This document shows, in pieces, positions 49,056 through 57,263 of a stretch of DNA of 64,000 nucleotides. This stretch comes from Candidatus Halobonum tyrrellensis G22 (GTDB lineage: Archaea; Halobacteriota; Halobacteria; Halobacteriales; Haloferacaceae). The translations under genes were made by a program, and so were the position numbers. Every line of letters begins with the position of its first letter. Positions within the stretch are counted from its first letter, which is position 1. The notes beneath the pieces are model-generated. The model was given only the letters and a program-made list of their open reading frames with translations. It did no database searches and was not told the origin of the DNA. The stretch is from NCBI RefSeq assembly GCF_000495475.1, contig NZ_ASGZ01000013.1, positions 62,001-126,000 of the forward strand, in the 5' to 3' direction.

Positions 49056-50051
49056 GTGAGCGACACCGACACGACCCTCGTCGTCGGCGGCACCCGGTTC
49101 ATCGGCCGGCACGTCGTCGAGGACCTGCTGGCGCACGGCTACGAGGTCACGACGTTCAACCGCGGCAACCACGAGAACCCGTTCGCGGAGGACGACGTCT
49201 CCCGGGTGGAGGGCGACCGCACGGACGAGACCGACCTCCGGACGGCGAAGCTGTCGGTCGAACCCGATATCGTGGTCGACTGCGTGGCGTACCACCCGGG
49301 CGAGGTGGAGACTGCGGTCGACGTCTTCGCCGACGTGGACGGCTACGTCTACATCTCGTCGGGGAGCGCGTACGCCGCCGAGGAGATACCCAAACGCGAA
49401 GGCGAGACGGCGCTGTGCGACTGCACCGACGAGCAGGCGACCGACGACTCCGACGGGACGTACGGCCCGCGGAAGGCCGAGGGCGACCGGGTCGTCGCGC
49501 GGGCGGCCGACGACGGCGTGAACGCGATGTCGGTCCGGCCGTGTATCGTCTACGGGCCGCACGACTACACCGAGCGGCTGGACTACTGGCTCGCGCGCGT
49601 CGACGCCCACGACCGGGTGGTGGTCCCGGGCGACGGCACCAACCTCTGGCACCGCGCGTACGTCGAGGACGTGGCGTCGGCGCTCCGGGTCGTCGCCGAG
49701 GAGGGGACGCCCGGCGAGGCGTACAACGTCGGCGACCGACGGCTGGTCACGCTCGCGGAGATGGTCGACCTGATAGCCGACGTCGCGGGCGCCGACTGCG
49801 AGGTGGTGCCCGCGAGCGACCGCGAACTCTCGACGGCCGGCCTCTCGTCGACCGACTTCCCGCTGTACCGCGAGTACCCGCACGTGCTCGATACGACCAA
49901 GCTGGCGTCGCTGGGGTGGGAGTCGACGCCGCTCCGGGAGGCGATGGAGCGGACGCTCGCCGAACACCGCGACTCCGAGCGCGACGGCCGCGAGCGTGGT
50001 CCCGACCGCGAGACCGAAGCGCGCGTGCTCGGCGTCCTCGATACGGTCTGA
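49056..50051 (+). CDS. NAD-dependent epimerase/dehydratase (extended SDR)
   Basis: 331-residue extended SDR protein from GTG 49056. LVVGGTRFIGRHVVEDLL is the nucleotide-binding motif; the catalytic region YISSGSAYAA and later YGPRKAEGDRV carry the Y-x3-K pair (Y of TYGPRK). RPCIVYGPHDYTERLDYW and LWHRAYVEDVASAL are substrate-domain motifs of the sugar-nucleotide epimerase group. C-terminal residues are an acidic/arginine tail. Substrate unknown; UDP-sugar, isoflavone reductase-like or mRNA-binding (CSP41-like) are possible. Confidence 0.87.
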   Translation: MSDTDTTLVVGGTRFIGRHVVEDLLAHGYEVTTFNRGNHENPFAEDDVSRVEGDRTDETDLRTAKLSVEPDIVVDCVAYHPGEVETAVDVFADVDGYVYISSGSAYAAEEIPKREGETALCDCTDEQATDDSDGTYGPRKAEGDRVVARAADDGVNAMSVRPCIVYGPHDYTERLDYWLARVDAHDRVVVPGDGTNLWHRAYVEDVASALRVVAEEGTPGEAYNVGDRRLVTLAEMVDLIADVAGADCEVVPASDRELSTAGLSSTDFPLYREYPHVLDTTKLASLGWESTPLREAMERTLAEHRDSERDGRERGPDRETEARVLGVLDTV

Positions 50052-50098
50052 GCCGGGGCGACCCGCGGCGTCCGAGCGGCGGGCGGACGCGCCCGCTG

Positions 50099-50821
50099 TC
50101 AGCCGTGGTTGCCGTGGTTCGCGCCGAACTCGTCGGCGTCGTGTTCCATCGCGGTGACCTCCCCCTCCAGCCACTCGCGGAACCAGCGCACGCGCTTGAG
50201 CCGTTCGTGTGCGATCGACTCGGCGGTGTCGGACTCGACGCGCGCCGCGTGGTCCTTCCCGCGTTCGTACACCCGTTGGACCATCCGCGCGGCGTCCATG
50301 TGGGTGCGGGCCTCGTACCCCATCCGGAGCAGCATCAAGGCGGTACCGTTCGCACCGATCTTGTCGAGCAGGTCCGCCTCGATCAGACAGCGCGTCTCCA
50401 GCGGCAGGTCGCCGAGCGGACCCTGATACGAGTGCGCCTCGATCGCCGAACACACCGCCTCGACGAACGAGTCGGGGTAGTCGCCCTGCGAGGAGAGGAA
50501 CTCGCGGGCGACCCGGGCGCCCTCGGCGGCGTGGGCGTCCTGTTCGGCCTCCAGTTTCGACACGTCGTGGAACACCGCCGCGACCCGCACCACGTCGGCG
50601 TCGCCGCCCTCGCGGTCGGCGATCCGCTCGGCGATGTCGACGACGTTGAGGATGTGGTTGAACCGGTACTCAGCGGAGTGCCACGGGTACCACCGCATCC
50701 GCCCGCCGTCGTCCTCGCTCTCGACCGAGGCGGCGAGGTAGCCGCGGACGAACCGCTTCATCTCGTCGAACTCCTCGTCGGGCACCCGCGAGCCCTTTAT
50801 CTCGACGCCCACGGGCCCCAC
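50099..50821 (-). CDS. HD-domain phosphohydrolase
   Basis: 240-residue HD-domain protein. H of FNHILNVVDIAERI, FHDVSKLEAEQDAHAAEGA (HD pair) and AIEAHSY, DLLDKIGANG give the metal-binding H...HD...D pattern. N-terminal residues 15-50 form a helix (DEMKRFVRGYLAAS). The family splits phosphodiesters or nucleotides such as cyclic or stringent-response nucleotides; this member has no other domain. GTG at 50821 is used, with a second GTG at 50812 possible. The divergent alaX promoter region contains repeated elements. Confidence 0.84.
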   Translation of the reverse strand: MGPVGVEIKGSRVPDEEFDEMKRFVRGYLAASVESEDDGGRMRWYPWHSAEYRFNHILNVVDIAERIADREGGDADVVRVAAVFHDVSKLEAEQDAHAAEGARVAREFLSSQGDYPDSFVEAVCSAIEAHSYQGPLGDLPLETRCLIEADLLDKIGANGTALMLLRMGYEARTHMDAARMVQRVYERGKDHAARVESDTAESIAHERLKRVRWFREWLEGEVTAMEHDADEFGANHGNHG

Positions 50822-51114
50822 CTCCGTCGACGGTCGGAATCGGGATCGGAAGAGACGTGTGTCGTTCTCATTACGTGAACCGACGGGTGTTTCGTTCTTA
50901 GGCGTTACGACAATCCTAACGGTTCCTCGTTCGCGCGCGCGTGCGGTCGGCTCCGGGCCGGATCTATCGGCGGGCGGTCACGTCGACCCGACCGGGAACC
51001 GGCGCGCTCGCACGCTCGGTCGTCGGCCCGGGGGCAACGTGGGGCGACCGGCGCGCGGCCGCCCCCCGCGTCGGCGAGCGAACCGCTAAGTGCGCGCCGC
51101 TGCTCCCTCCGGAC

Positions 51115-51831
51115 GTGACCGAGCAGCTCTACCTCGCGGACAGTTCCGTCCGGTCGTTCGAGGCGACCGTCGAGCGGACGCTCAACGACCGGGTGGTGCT
51201 CGACCGGAGCCACTTCTACCCGACCGGCGGCGGCCAGCCGCACGACACCGGGACGCTCGCGTTCGACGGCGGCGAGGCGGCCGTCACCGACGTAGCGAAG
51301 ACGGACACCGTCTACCACACCGTCGACGGGCCGACCCCCGAGGCGGGGACGACCGTCCGCGGGGAACTCGACTGGGAGCGGCGGTCGGCGCACATGCGCT
51401 ATCACACCGCCCAGCACCTGCTGTCGGCCGTCCTCCTCGACGAGTTCGACGCCGAGACGGTTGGCAACCAACTGTACGCCGACCGCGCCCGCCTCGACGC
51501 CAGCTACCCCAAGTTCTCCGAGACCGACCTCGCGGACGTGGAGGCGCGGCTGAACGAACTGGTCGACGACGACCTGCCCGTCCGCCACTACACGATGGAG
51601 CGCGAGCGGGCGGAGGCGGAACTCGACACCCAGCGCACCCGGATCGACCTGCTACCCGACTCCATCGCCGAACTCCGGATCGTCGAGGTGGGCGACCCCG
51701 ACGACCCGTTCGACCGGACGGCGTGTGCGGGCACGCACGTCGCGGCGACGGGCGAACTCGACGGCGTCGAGGTGACCGGGCGGACCACCCAGGGGAGCGA
51801 GACGGAGCGCGTGACGTTCACGCTCGGGTGA
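51115..51831 (+). CDS. alaX: Alanyl-tRNA editing protein (AlaX type)
   Basis: 238-residue stand-alone editing protein. FYPTGGGQPHDTG is the N-terminal glycine-rich motif, HTAQHLLSAV and CAGTHVAAT provide the four zinc ligands (H, H, C, H) that mark AlaX and the AlaRS editing domain. It removes serine or glycine from mischarged tRNA-Ala. The GTG at 51115 starts the domain; longer in-frame readings upstream are not coding-like. It stands alone, with an unusual pair of repeated elements in the region upstream. Confidence 0.9.
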   Translation: MTEQLYLADSSVRSFEATVERTLNDRVVLDRSHFYPTGGGQPHDTGTLAFDGGEAAVTDVAKTDTVYHTVDGPTPEAGTTVRGELDWERRSAHMRYHTAQHLLSAVLLDEFDAETVGNQLYADRARLDASYPKFSETDLADVEARLNELVDDDLPVRHYTMERERAEAELDTQRTRIDLLPDSIAELRIVEVGDPDDPFDRTACAGTHVAATGELDGVEVTGRTTQGSETERVTFTLG

Positions 51832-51947
51832 GCGACCGCAGCCGCTCGGCGCCCCGCCCCGACTTTCGTTTCCGATATTTTGAGCCGAAGGGATATACGT
51901 CGGATCCCCGACCGGGCAGGTAGCGGCACAGGAGTGCGGACGAACGA

Positions 51948-52418
51948 ATGCTCAACCCGAGCGAGTACGACCCGGAGGAACTGCGGGCGCTGACGGGAGC
52001 GGCGGCGCCGTCGCGCGCCGACGAGGGGGACGGGGAGACCCAGTGGGACTGGGTGACCCCGGCGGACTTCCTCGGCCGAGCGGAGGCGTGCGTGCGGGCG
52101 ACGCAGATGGAGGACGCGTTCCTGCTTCAGGCGGCGGCCGGCGGCGCCGACCGGCCCTACCTCCCGGACCTTCCCGGTTCGGAGGTGGGGACGCGGTTGG
52201 TGCTCGACTGGCTGTCGTACCTCGTCGGCGTCGGCGGGCGGCCGAACGCCCGCGACGCGCTCGCGTTCTACCGGCGGGTCGACTGGCTCGGCGCCGACGC
52301 CGAACGGGCGCTGGCCGCCCACCTCGGCGGGTTCGCCCCCGGAGCGGGGAACCCGCTCGGCGTCGGTCACCACCGGACGAGCCTCCTGTTCGTCGCCCGC
52401 CTCGCCGCGCTCCGATAG
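51948..52418 (+). CDS. FlaD/E (archaellum accessory)-domain protein
   Basis: 156-residue protein. Residues 70-150 (RPYLPDLPGSEVGTRLVLDWLSYLVGVGGRPNARDALAFYRRV) match the FlaD/FlaE C-terminal domain (PF04659), normally part of the archaellum cytosolic ring. Here the coiled-coil N-terminus of FlaD is missing; residues 1-60 are acidic and charged. It starts at ATG 51948 and is followed after 28 bases by an actin-like gene on the same strand, so the two are probably one operon. CGATATTTTG at about 51873-51882 is an A/T-rich promoter-like region. No archaellum genes are near. Confidence 0.78.
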   Translation: MLNPSEYDPEELRALTGAAAPSRADEGDGETQWDWVTPADFLGRAEACVRATQMEDAFLLQAAAGGADRPYLPDLPGSEVGTRLVLDWLSYLVGVGGRPNARDALAFYRRVDWLGADAERALAAHLGGFAPGAGNPLGVGHHRTSLLFVARLAALR

Positions 52419-52446
52419 CGACCACCAACGACCACGACTCAGAACC

Positions 52447-53505
52447 ATGGCAGCAGAATCCAACTCCCCCGACAGCTTCGAATCGAACGGTCCCGCCCCC
52501 GTGGGCGTGAAACTCGGCTCCACGCGGACCGTGCTCCGGTACCCCGACGACGGCGACCTGCGGACGGTCCGCTCGCTCACCTGTCTCGCCACCTACGACG
52601 ACGCCATCACCGGCGACGAGAAGGTGCTGTTCGGCGAGCAGGCCGCCGCGGAGTACCCCGACAGCGTCGAGTACATGCTCCGGTCGGGCCTCCCCGAGGA
52701 CGACGACCGGGCGGCGCTCGCCGACCGGTTCTTCGGCGAACTCATCCGCGCGAACGCGGTGCCCGAGGAGTCGGTGGTCGTCTACGCCATCCCGACGATG
52801 GAGAACGACGCCGGCCTCCGGAACCTCACCGACGTCATCGAGAGCTCCGCCATCGGCGGCGCCGACATGCGCTCGTACCCCGAGTCGCTCTGCGGCGCCA
52901 TCCCGGCGTTCGGCGACGGCGTTGAGGCCATCGACGAGGTGTTCGTCTCCATCAACATGGGGTCGACCAACCTCGAAGCGTGCGCGTACCGCCGCGGCGA
53001 CCAACTCGTCCCCTTCTCGACGGGGTCGGTCACCGGCAACGACGTCGACCGTCGCATCGTCGCGAACGTCGAAGAGGAGACGCAAGGGCGCGTCCACGTC
53101 GACCTGACGACCGCCCGCGAGTACAAGGAGCGCCACGGCGACTTCGAGTCGTTCGAGCCGTTCTCGGACGTGATCCAACAGCCCGGCGGCGGCGCCCACG
53201 AGTTCACCATCGCCGAGTCCGTGATGGACGCGCTCGACTGGTACCTCGACGCCGCGGTCGACGAGGTGGCCAACGAGTTCCTCCCCGAACTCGCGAACGA
53301 CTACATGAAGCCCTACCAGCTCGCGCTCGACAACTCCGTCGCGCTCACCGGCGGGATGGCGTGCATCCCCGGTCTGCCCGAGGAGTTCGAGCGCCGCCTC
53401 TCGGCGGAACTCGACCGCGACGTCTCGGTGGTCGCGCCCGACGAGCCGGACCTGGCGGCCGCCGAGGGCGCCCGCCGCATCGCCGAACGGCTCGCCGGTC
53501 GCTGA
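52447..53505 (+). CDS. Actin-like ATPase of the haloarchaeal volactin/salactin type
   Basis: 352-residue protein of the actin/HSP70/MreB fold. Phosphate-1 loop PVGVKLGSTRT (18-27), phosphate-2 region VFVSINMGSTNLEA (165-178) and the adenosine region ALTGGMACIPGLPEEF (299-314) are in the correct order. The domain between (190-290) is specific to the haloarchaeal group. Such proteins form dynamic filaments and affect cell shape in Haloferax (volactin) and chromosome-related structures in Halobacterium (salactin); assignment to volactin itself is a best guess from general resemblance. ATG at 52447 follows the FlaD/E gene after 28 bases, giving a shared transcript. Confidence 0.82.
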   Translation: MAAESNSPDSFESNGPAPVGVKLGSTRTVLRYPDDGDLRTVRSLTCLATYDDAITGDEKVLFGEQAAAEYPDSVEYMLRSGLPEDDDRAALADRFFGELIRANAVPEESVVVYAIPTMENDAGLRNLTDVIESSAIGGADMRSYPESLCGAIPAFGDGVEAIDEVFVSINMGSTNLEACAYRRGDQLVPFSTGSVTGNDVDRRIVANVEEETQGRVHVDLTTAREYKERHGDFESFEPFSDVIQQPGGGAHEFTIAESVMDALDWYLDAAVDEVANEFLPELANDYMKPYQLALDNSVALTGGMACIPGLPEEFERRLSAELDRDVSVVAPDEPDLAAAEGARRIAERLAGR

Positions 53506-53517
53506 CCCGGAGCCGAC

Positions 53518-55344
53518 TCAGAGCCGGCGGAGCGACGACCCGCCGCGGGGGGACGTTCTGCCGCGGGCGGACGGCTCGTCGCGGACCGGCGAGACGCCCC
53601 GGGCGGGCGCGACGCCGCGGTCGGCCGCCGCACCCTCGGCCGTCCCGGTCGGGAGGGTCACGTCGAGCGTGTACTCGCCGGACCCGACCGTCGTCGTGGC
53701 GGCGTCGACCAGTTCCTGCTCGTCGGCGGTGTCGAACGAGAACTCCCCGCCGGGCAGCGTGTACGACACCAGCGACAACTGGAGTTCACACCCCTCCGCG
53801 ACGGTGAACGCCACCGACGCCGTCCCGTCGCTCACCGCGATGGGGTCGGACGAGACACAGTCGCGTATCTCCGAGGGGAGCGAGTTGATCCACGTGTCGC
53901 GTGTGGTGACGCCGTCGGCGTCGCCGTTGACGTACTGGATCAGCCGCTCCTGCCGGCCGTAGAAGTCGTCGTCGCTCTCGCCGAGCGTCTCGTTCGGCTC
54001 ACCGACCACGAAGTCGACCTGGTAGGGGACGACAGTCTCGCCGCCCTCGCCGGGAACCTCGTCGATGGGGAACTCCTCGCCGCTCAGCGGGATGTCGAAG
54101 TAGCTCTCGGCGTCGACCGACGAGAGCTGGGGGTCGTCGGCGAGCGCCTCGAACGTCTCGAGGAAGCCGACGCGCGACGCCTCGACCTTCTGGCCGTACG
54201 CGCGCGACCCGACGGAGCTCGACTGGCCGGATATCTCGTACAGCATCCCGGCGGCGTTCGTCCGCGGGCAGAGCGCGTCGAGGTACGACCCCCACAGCGT
54301 CGCGTAGCCGTAGCGGGTGACGGTGTCGAAGTCGTCCCACGGGTCGGTGACCTCCGCCAGGCGGTCGTGGACGAGGCGGTTGAGCCGCAGCGAGCGCTCG
54401 CTCGTCTCGCGGTCGATGAACGGGTTGACCGCGTCCGCGACCGGTCCCTCGCCGTCGTAGAACGGCGCCTGGTCGAGATACGACGGTCCGAACGCCGCCA
54501 TGACGCTCATGATCGACGGCTCGGGCGGCTCCGACCCCGGGTCGGTCGGGATGCCCTGGTGGTGGTGCGTGATGGCGTAGTCGGGGTCGGCGCGCAGGAA
54601 CGAGCGGGTCACCGCGCGCACCTCGGGCGTGAGCCGGAGCCCGCTCGCCGACAGCGTGTGCCCCTCGTAGGGCATGTCGAGCTGCCACGACGTCTCGCCG
54701 TCGCCCTCCGAGCCGCTCCACCAGTCGGCGGGGAGGAACCCGTCGTCGTCGCGGAACCGGTCGAGGTCGGACCGGAGGTTGAAGTCGCGATTCATGTCGT
54801 AGCCGCTCGGTTGGCCCTCGGAGCCGTAGTGGTAGTACGGCTCGTGCCGCGAGTCCCCTCGCTCCCACGGCTGGGTGTTCTGACGCCTGGTGAGTCGTTC
54901 GAGGTCGTCGTCGCCGTCGAGGTCCTCGCCGTACATCGCCCCGTCCGGGTTCATGCGGGGGACGATCGTGATGCTCAGTTCGTCGAGGACGTCCTCGTAG
55001 CGGTCCGGTTCGGCGGTCATCTGCCGGAGGGCGACGAGGATGCCGTCCGTCCCGGCGGGTTCGTCGCCGTGGATCTGCGTGATGAGGTGGACGTTCGTGT
55101 CCCCCTCGCCCAACTGTACCTCCCAGACCGGCGCGCCGAGTCCGGCCGACTCGCCGATCTGACTGACCGTGATCAGGTCGCTCTGGTCCAGCAGGGCCAG
55201 TCGGCGCTCCAACTGCTCGTTGGTCAGGTACGCGTTCGGGTTGACCGGTGCCTCTTCGTCGCTCTCCTGTGCGGTGACCGCCGGGAGACCGGTGGTCGCC
55301 GCGGCCAGGCCCGTCGCCGTCGTGAGGAACTGTCTCCGTCTCAT
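53518..55344 (-). CDS. Tat-secreted M14 zinc carboxypeptidase with extra C-terminal module
   Basis: 608-residue protein. MRRRQFLTTATGLAAATTGL is a twin-arginine signal; no lipobox. The catalytic domain (residues 40-410) has HGDE (H92, E95) as the first zinc ligands, PRMNPDG for substrate carboxylate binding, AITHHHQG for the third ligand (H260-262) and YEISG with the catalytic glutamate (E370). From residue 441 to about 566 a second domain (YQVDFVVGEPNETLGESDDD ... TWINSLPSE) is shared with the divergent vWA protein 55724-57154 but not with ordinary carboxypeptidases. The C-terminal 40 residues are arginine- and glycine-rich. It is probably a secreted protease or amidohydrolase acting on surface proteins. 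Confidence 0.88.
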   Translation of the reverse strand: MRRRQFLTTATGLAAATTGLPAVTAQESDEEAPVNPNAYLTNEQLERRLALLDQSDLITVSQIGESAGLGAPVWEVQLGEGDTNVHLITQIHGDEPAGTDGILVALRQMTAEPDRYEDVLDELSITIVPRMNPDGAMYGEDLDGDDDLERLTRRQNTQPWERGDSRHEPYYHYGSEGQPSGYDMNRDFNLRSDLDRFRDDDGFLPADWWSGSEGDGETSWQLDMPYEGHTLSASGLRLTPEVRAVTRSFLRADPDYAITHHHQGIPTDPGSEPPEPSIMSVMAAFGPSYLDQAPFYDGEGPVADAVNPFIDRETSERSLRLNRLVHDRLAEVTDPWDDFDTVTRYGYATLWGSYLDALCPRTNAAGMLYEISGQSSSVGSRAYGQKVEASRVGFLETFEALADDPQLSSVDAESYFDIPLSGEEFPIDEVPGEGGETVVPYQVDFVVGEPNETLGESDDDFYGRQERLIQYVNGDADGVTTRDTWINSLPSEIRDCVSSDPIAVSDGTASVAFTVAEGCELQLSLVSYTLPGGEFSFDTADEQELVDAATTTVGSGEYTLDVTLPTGTAEGAAADRGVAPARGVSPVRDEPSARGRTSPRGGSSLRRL

Positions 55345-55723
55345 GTGGTACTCGTCGACACGGTCGGTGTCGACGCCGGCTAACCTTCCGCCCTCCCATT
55401 CAATGTACGCCTACCAGCGATCCGCTCCATCCGTCCGGGGATACCCCCCGGTTCCGGGGAAACGCACGCTCGTTCGGGGTGCGCCCGCCGATCGCCGACC
55501 CGTCGGGAGCGACCCGCGTGGGCCGACCCGGCGCCGTCGCCGGTCGACCCGCCGGACGACCGGCCGCTGGAACGGCCACACGACGGGTTACCGAGTTCGG
55601 GTGGTAACTACCCGCATGATTACGGTACTGTTTCGGCCGGGGCGTACCGGCTGTGTATAACTATTACCCAACTGACGAACCCGCCCCTAGGCGTTCGGCC
55701 GACGGTCGGACGTCACCCACACC
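55345..55723. other. Divergent promoter region between M14 peptidase and vWA genes
   Basis: The 379-base region contains no gene. Features seen are the 21-base palindrome at 55354-55374 and an A/T-rich segment TGTGTATAACTATTACCC at 55652-55669 about 60 bases before the vWA ATG, which is a likely promoter. A shared module between the two proteins suggests the region coordinates expression. Confidence 0.6.
55354..55374. promoter_or_regulatory. Palindrome in the leader of the M14 peptidase gene
   Basis: GTCGACAC-GGTCG-GTGTCGAC has perfect eight-base arms and lies 10-30 bases upstream of the peptidase ATG (minus strand, 55344). In a leaderless or short-leader transcript it would coincide with the promoter; it could be an operator or a small RNA hairpin. 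Confidence 0.5.
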
Positions 55724-57154
55724 ATGAGACGACGTGACTACGTGCGACTACTCGGTGGAACAGGAGCGGCGGCGGGACTCGGACTCGCCGGAACCGGCGT
55801 CGGCGCGGCGGCGGAGCCGTGTTACTATCAGGTCGACTTCGTGGCGGGTGAGGTGGAGGAGCAACTCGGCGAGAGCGACGACGACTTCTACGGCGCCCAA
55901 GAGCGGCTGATACAGTACGCGCTCGGCGAGGGGAGTGAGGTGACCCACCGCGACACGTGGATCAACTCGCTCGACACCGAGACGCGGCGGGCGGTCACGT
56001 CCGACCCCATCGCGGTGGAGGGCGGGACGGCATCGGTGTCGTTCACCGTCGCCGACGGCGCGGAGCTCTCACTGTCGCTCGCGGTGTACTCGATGCCGGC
56101 GTCGACGTTCAGCTTCGACACCGCCGACGACCAGGAACTGACCGACTCGGCCACCGGCACGTTCGGTCCCGGCGAGCACACCCTCGAAGTCACGCTCCCG
56201 TGTGAAGACGGCGGCGAGGAGCGCGTCGAGTGTCCGGTCGACCCCGCCGAGGTGACGGAGTCCGACCTGGTCGACCTGTTGAGCGTCGAGTCGTCGTCGT
56301 TCCCGGAGGTGTCGGTGTTCGCGCGCGTGCTGACCGACGCCGGCGACGCGGGCGACCTCCCGGCGGACGCCTTCGAGGTCTGTGAGAGCGGCTACGTCCA
56401 AGACGCCTCGGTGTCGTCGTCGACCACCGGCGGCGGCGGCGCGGCGGACATCGTGTTCGTCCTCGACGACACCGGGAGCATGGGGTCGTTCATCGAGGGC
56501 GTGCTCGACAACATCCGTACGTTCGCGAACGACCTCGACTCCGGCGACATCGACAGCCGCTACGCGCTGATCACGTTCAAGGACGACGTCGAACTCGACC
56601 AGGAGTTCACCGGCGACGTGGCGACCCTCGAAGCCGCTCTCGACGACGTGGTCGCAAGCGGCGGCGGCGACTTCCGCGAGAACGACTTCGAGGCGGTCGA
56701 GCGCGCGACCGAACTCGACTACCGGCCGGGTGCCCAGCGGGTGGTCGTCGACATCACCGACGCGGCAGCGCAGGTCGACGACCCCGACGCGTACTCCAAC
56801 GACGAGAGCGTCACCGACCTCACGATGGCGGACGTCGAGAGTCTGCTCGCGGGGTACACGTACATCGCCGTCTCGCGCGACTTCAGCGAGGAGTACGGCG
56901 ACTTCTACGACGACTACTACGGCGACGGCGACAAGCAGGTGCTCGCCGAGAACGTCGGCGGGACGTGGATCGACCTCGACAGCCCCGACTTCAGCGCGGT
57001 GCTCGAAGAGATCAGCGGTATCCTGACCTCGACGTACACGCTGACGTACACCGCCGCTACCGACGGCGACGCCGAGCGGACGGTGCTGGTGCGCGTCGAG
57101 GACCCCGTCGAGGGAACCCTCTATCGGACGCTCACGTACACGGTGCCGTCGTAA
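55724..57154 (+). CDS. Tat-secreted vWA-domain protein with shared N-terminal module
   Basis: 476-residue protein. MRRRDYVRLLGGTGAAAGLG is a twin-arginine signal. Residues 35-160 (YQVDFVAGEVEEQLGESDDD ... LEVTLPC) are about 60% identical by eye to the C-terminal module of the divergent M14 peptidase, including DDDFYG.QERLIQY and RDTWINSL. A linker with cysteines leads to a von Willebrand factor A domain from residue 242 (ADIVFVLDDTGSMGSF, the metal-site motif) to about 430, and a beta-rich end. vWA domains bind ligands or proteins through a metal. A partnership with the M14 enzyme at the cell surface is likely. Confidence 0.85.
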   Translation: MRRRDYVRLLGGTGAAAGLGLAGTGVGAAAEPCYYQVDFVAGEVEEQLGESDDDFYGAQERLIQYALGEGSEVTHRDTWINSLDTETRRAVTSDPIAVEGGTASVSFTVADGAELSLSLAVYSMPASTFSFDTADDQELTDSATGTFGPGEHTLEVTLPCEDGGEERVECPVDPAEVTESDLVDLLSVESSSFPEVSVFARVLTDAGDAGDLPADAFEVCESGYVQDASVSSSTTGGGGAADIVFVLDDTGSMGSFIEGVLDNIRTFANDLDSGDIDSRYALITFKDDVELDQEFTGDVATLEAALDDVVASGGGDFRENDFEAVERATELDYRPGAQRVVVDITDAAAQVDDPDAYSNDESVTDLTMADVESLLAGYTYIAVSRDFSEEYGDFYDDYYGDGDKQVLAENVGGTWIDLDSPDFSAVLEEISGILTSTYTLTYTAATDGDAERTVLVRVEDPVEGTLYRTLTYTVPS

Positions 57155-57263
57155 GCTAAGCCCGGACCGGGAGCGCGCGGCCGGACGGGGCGCTTTCGCC
57201 CCGTCGCCGCCGTCCCACGCCGGGCAGGCGGCGGCCGTCGCGACCCGCCGGCCGGCGGCTACC

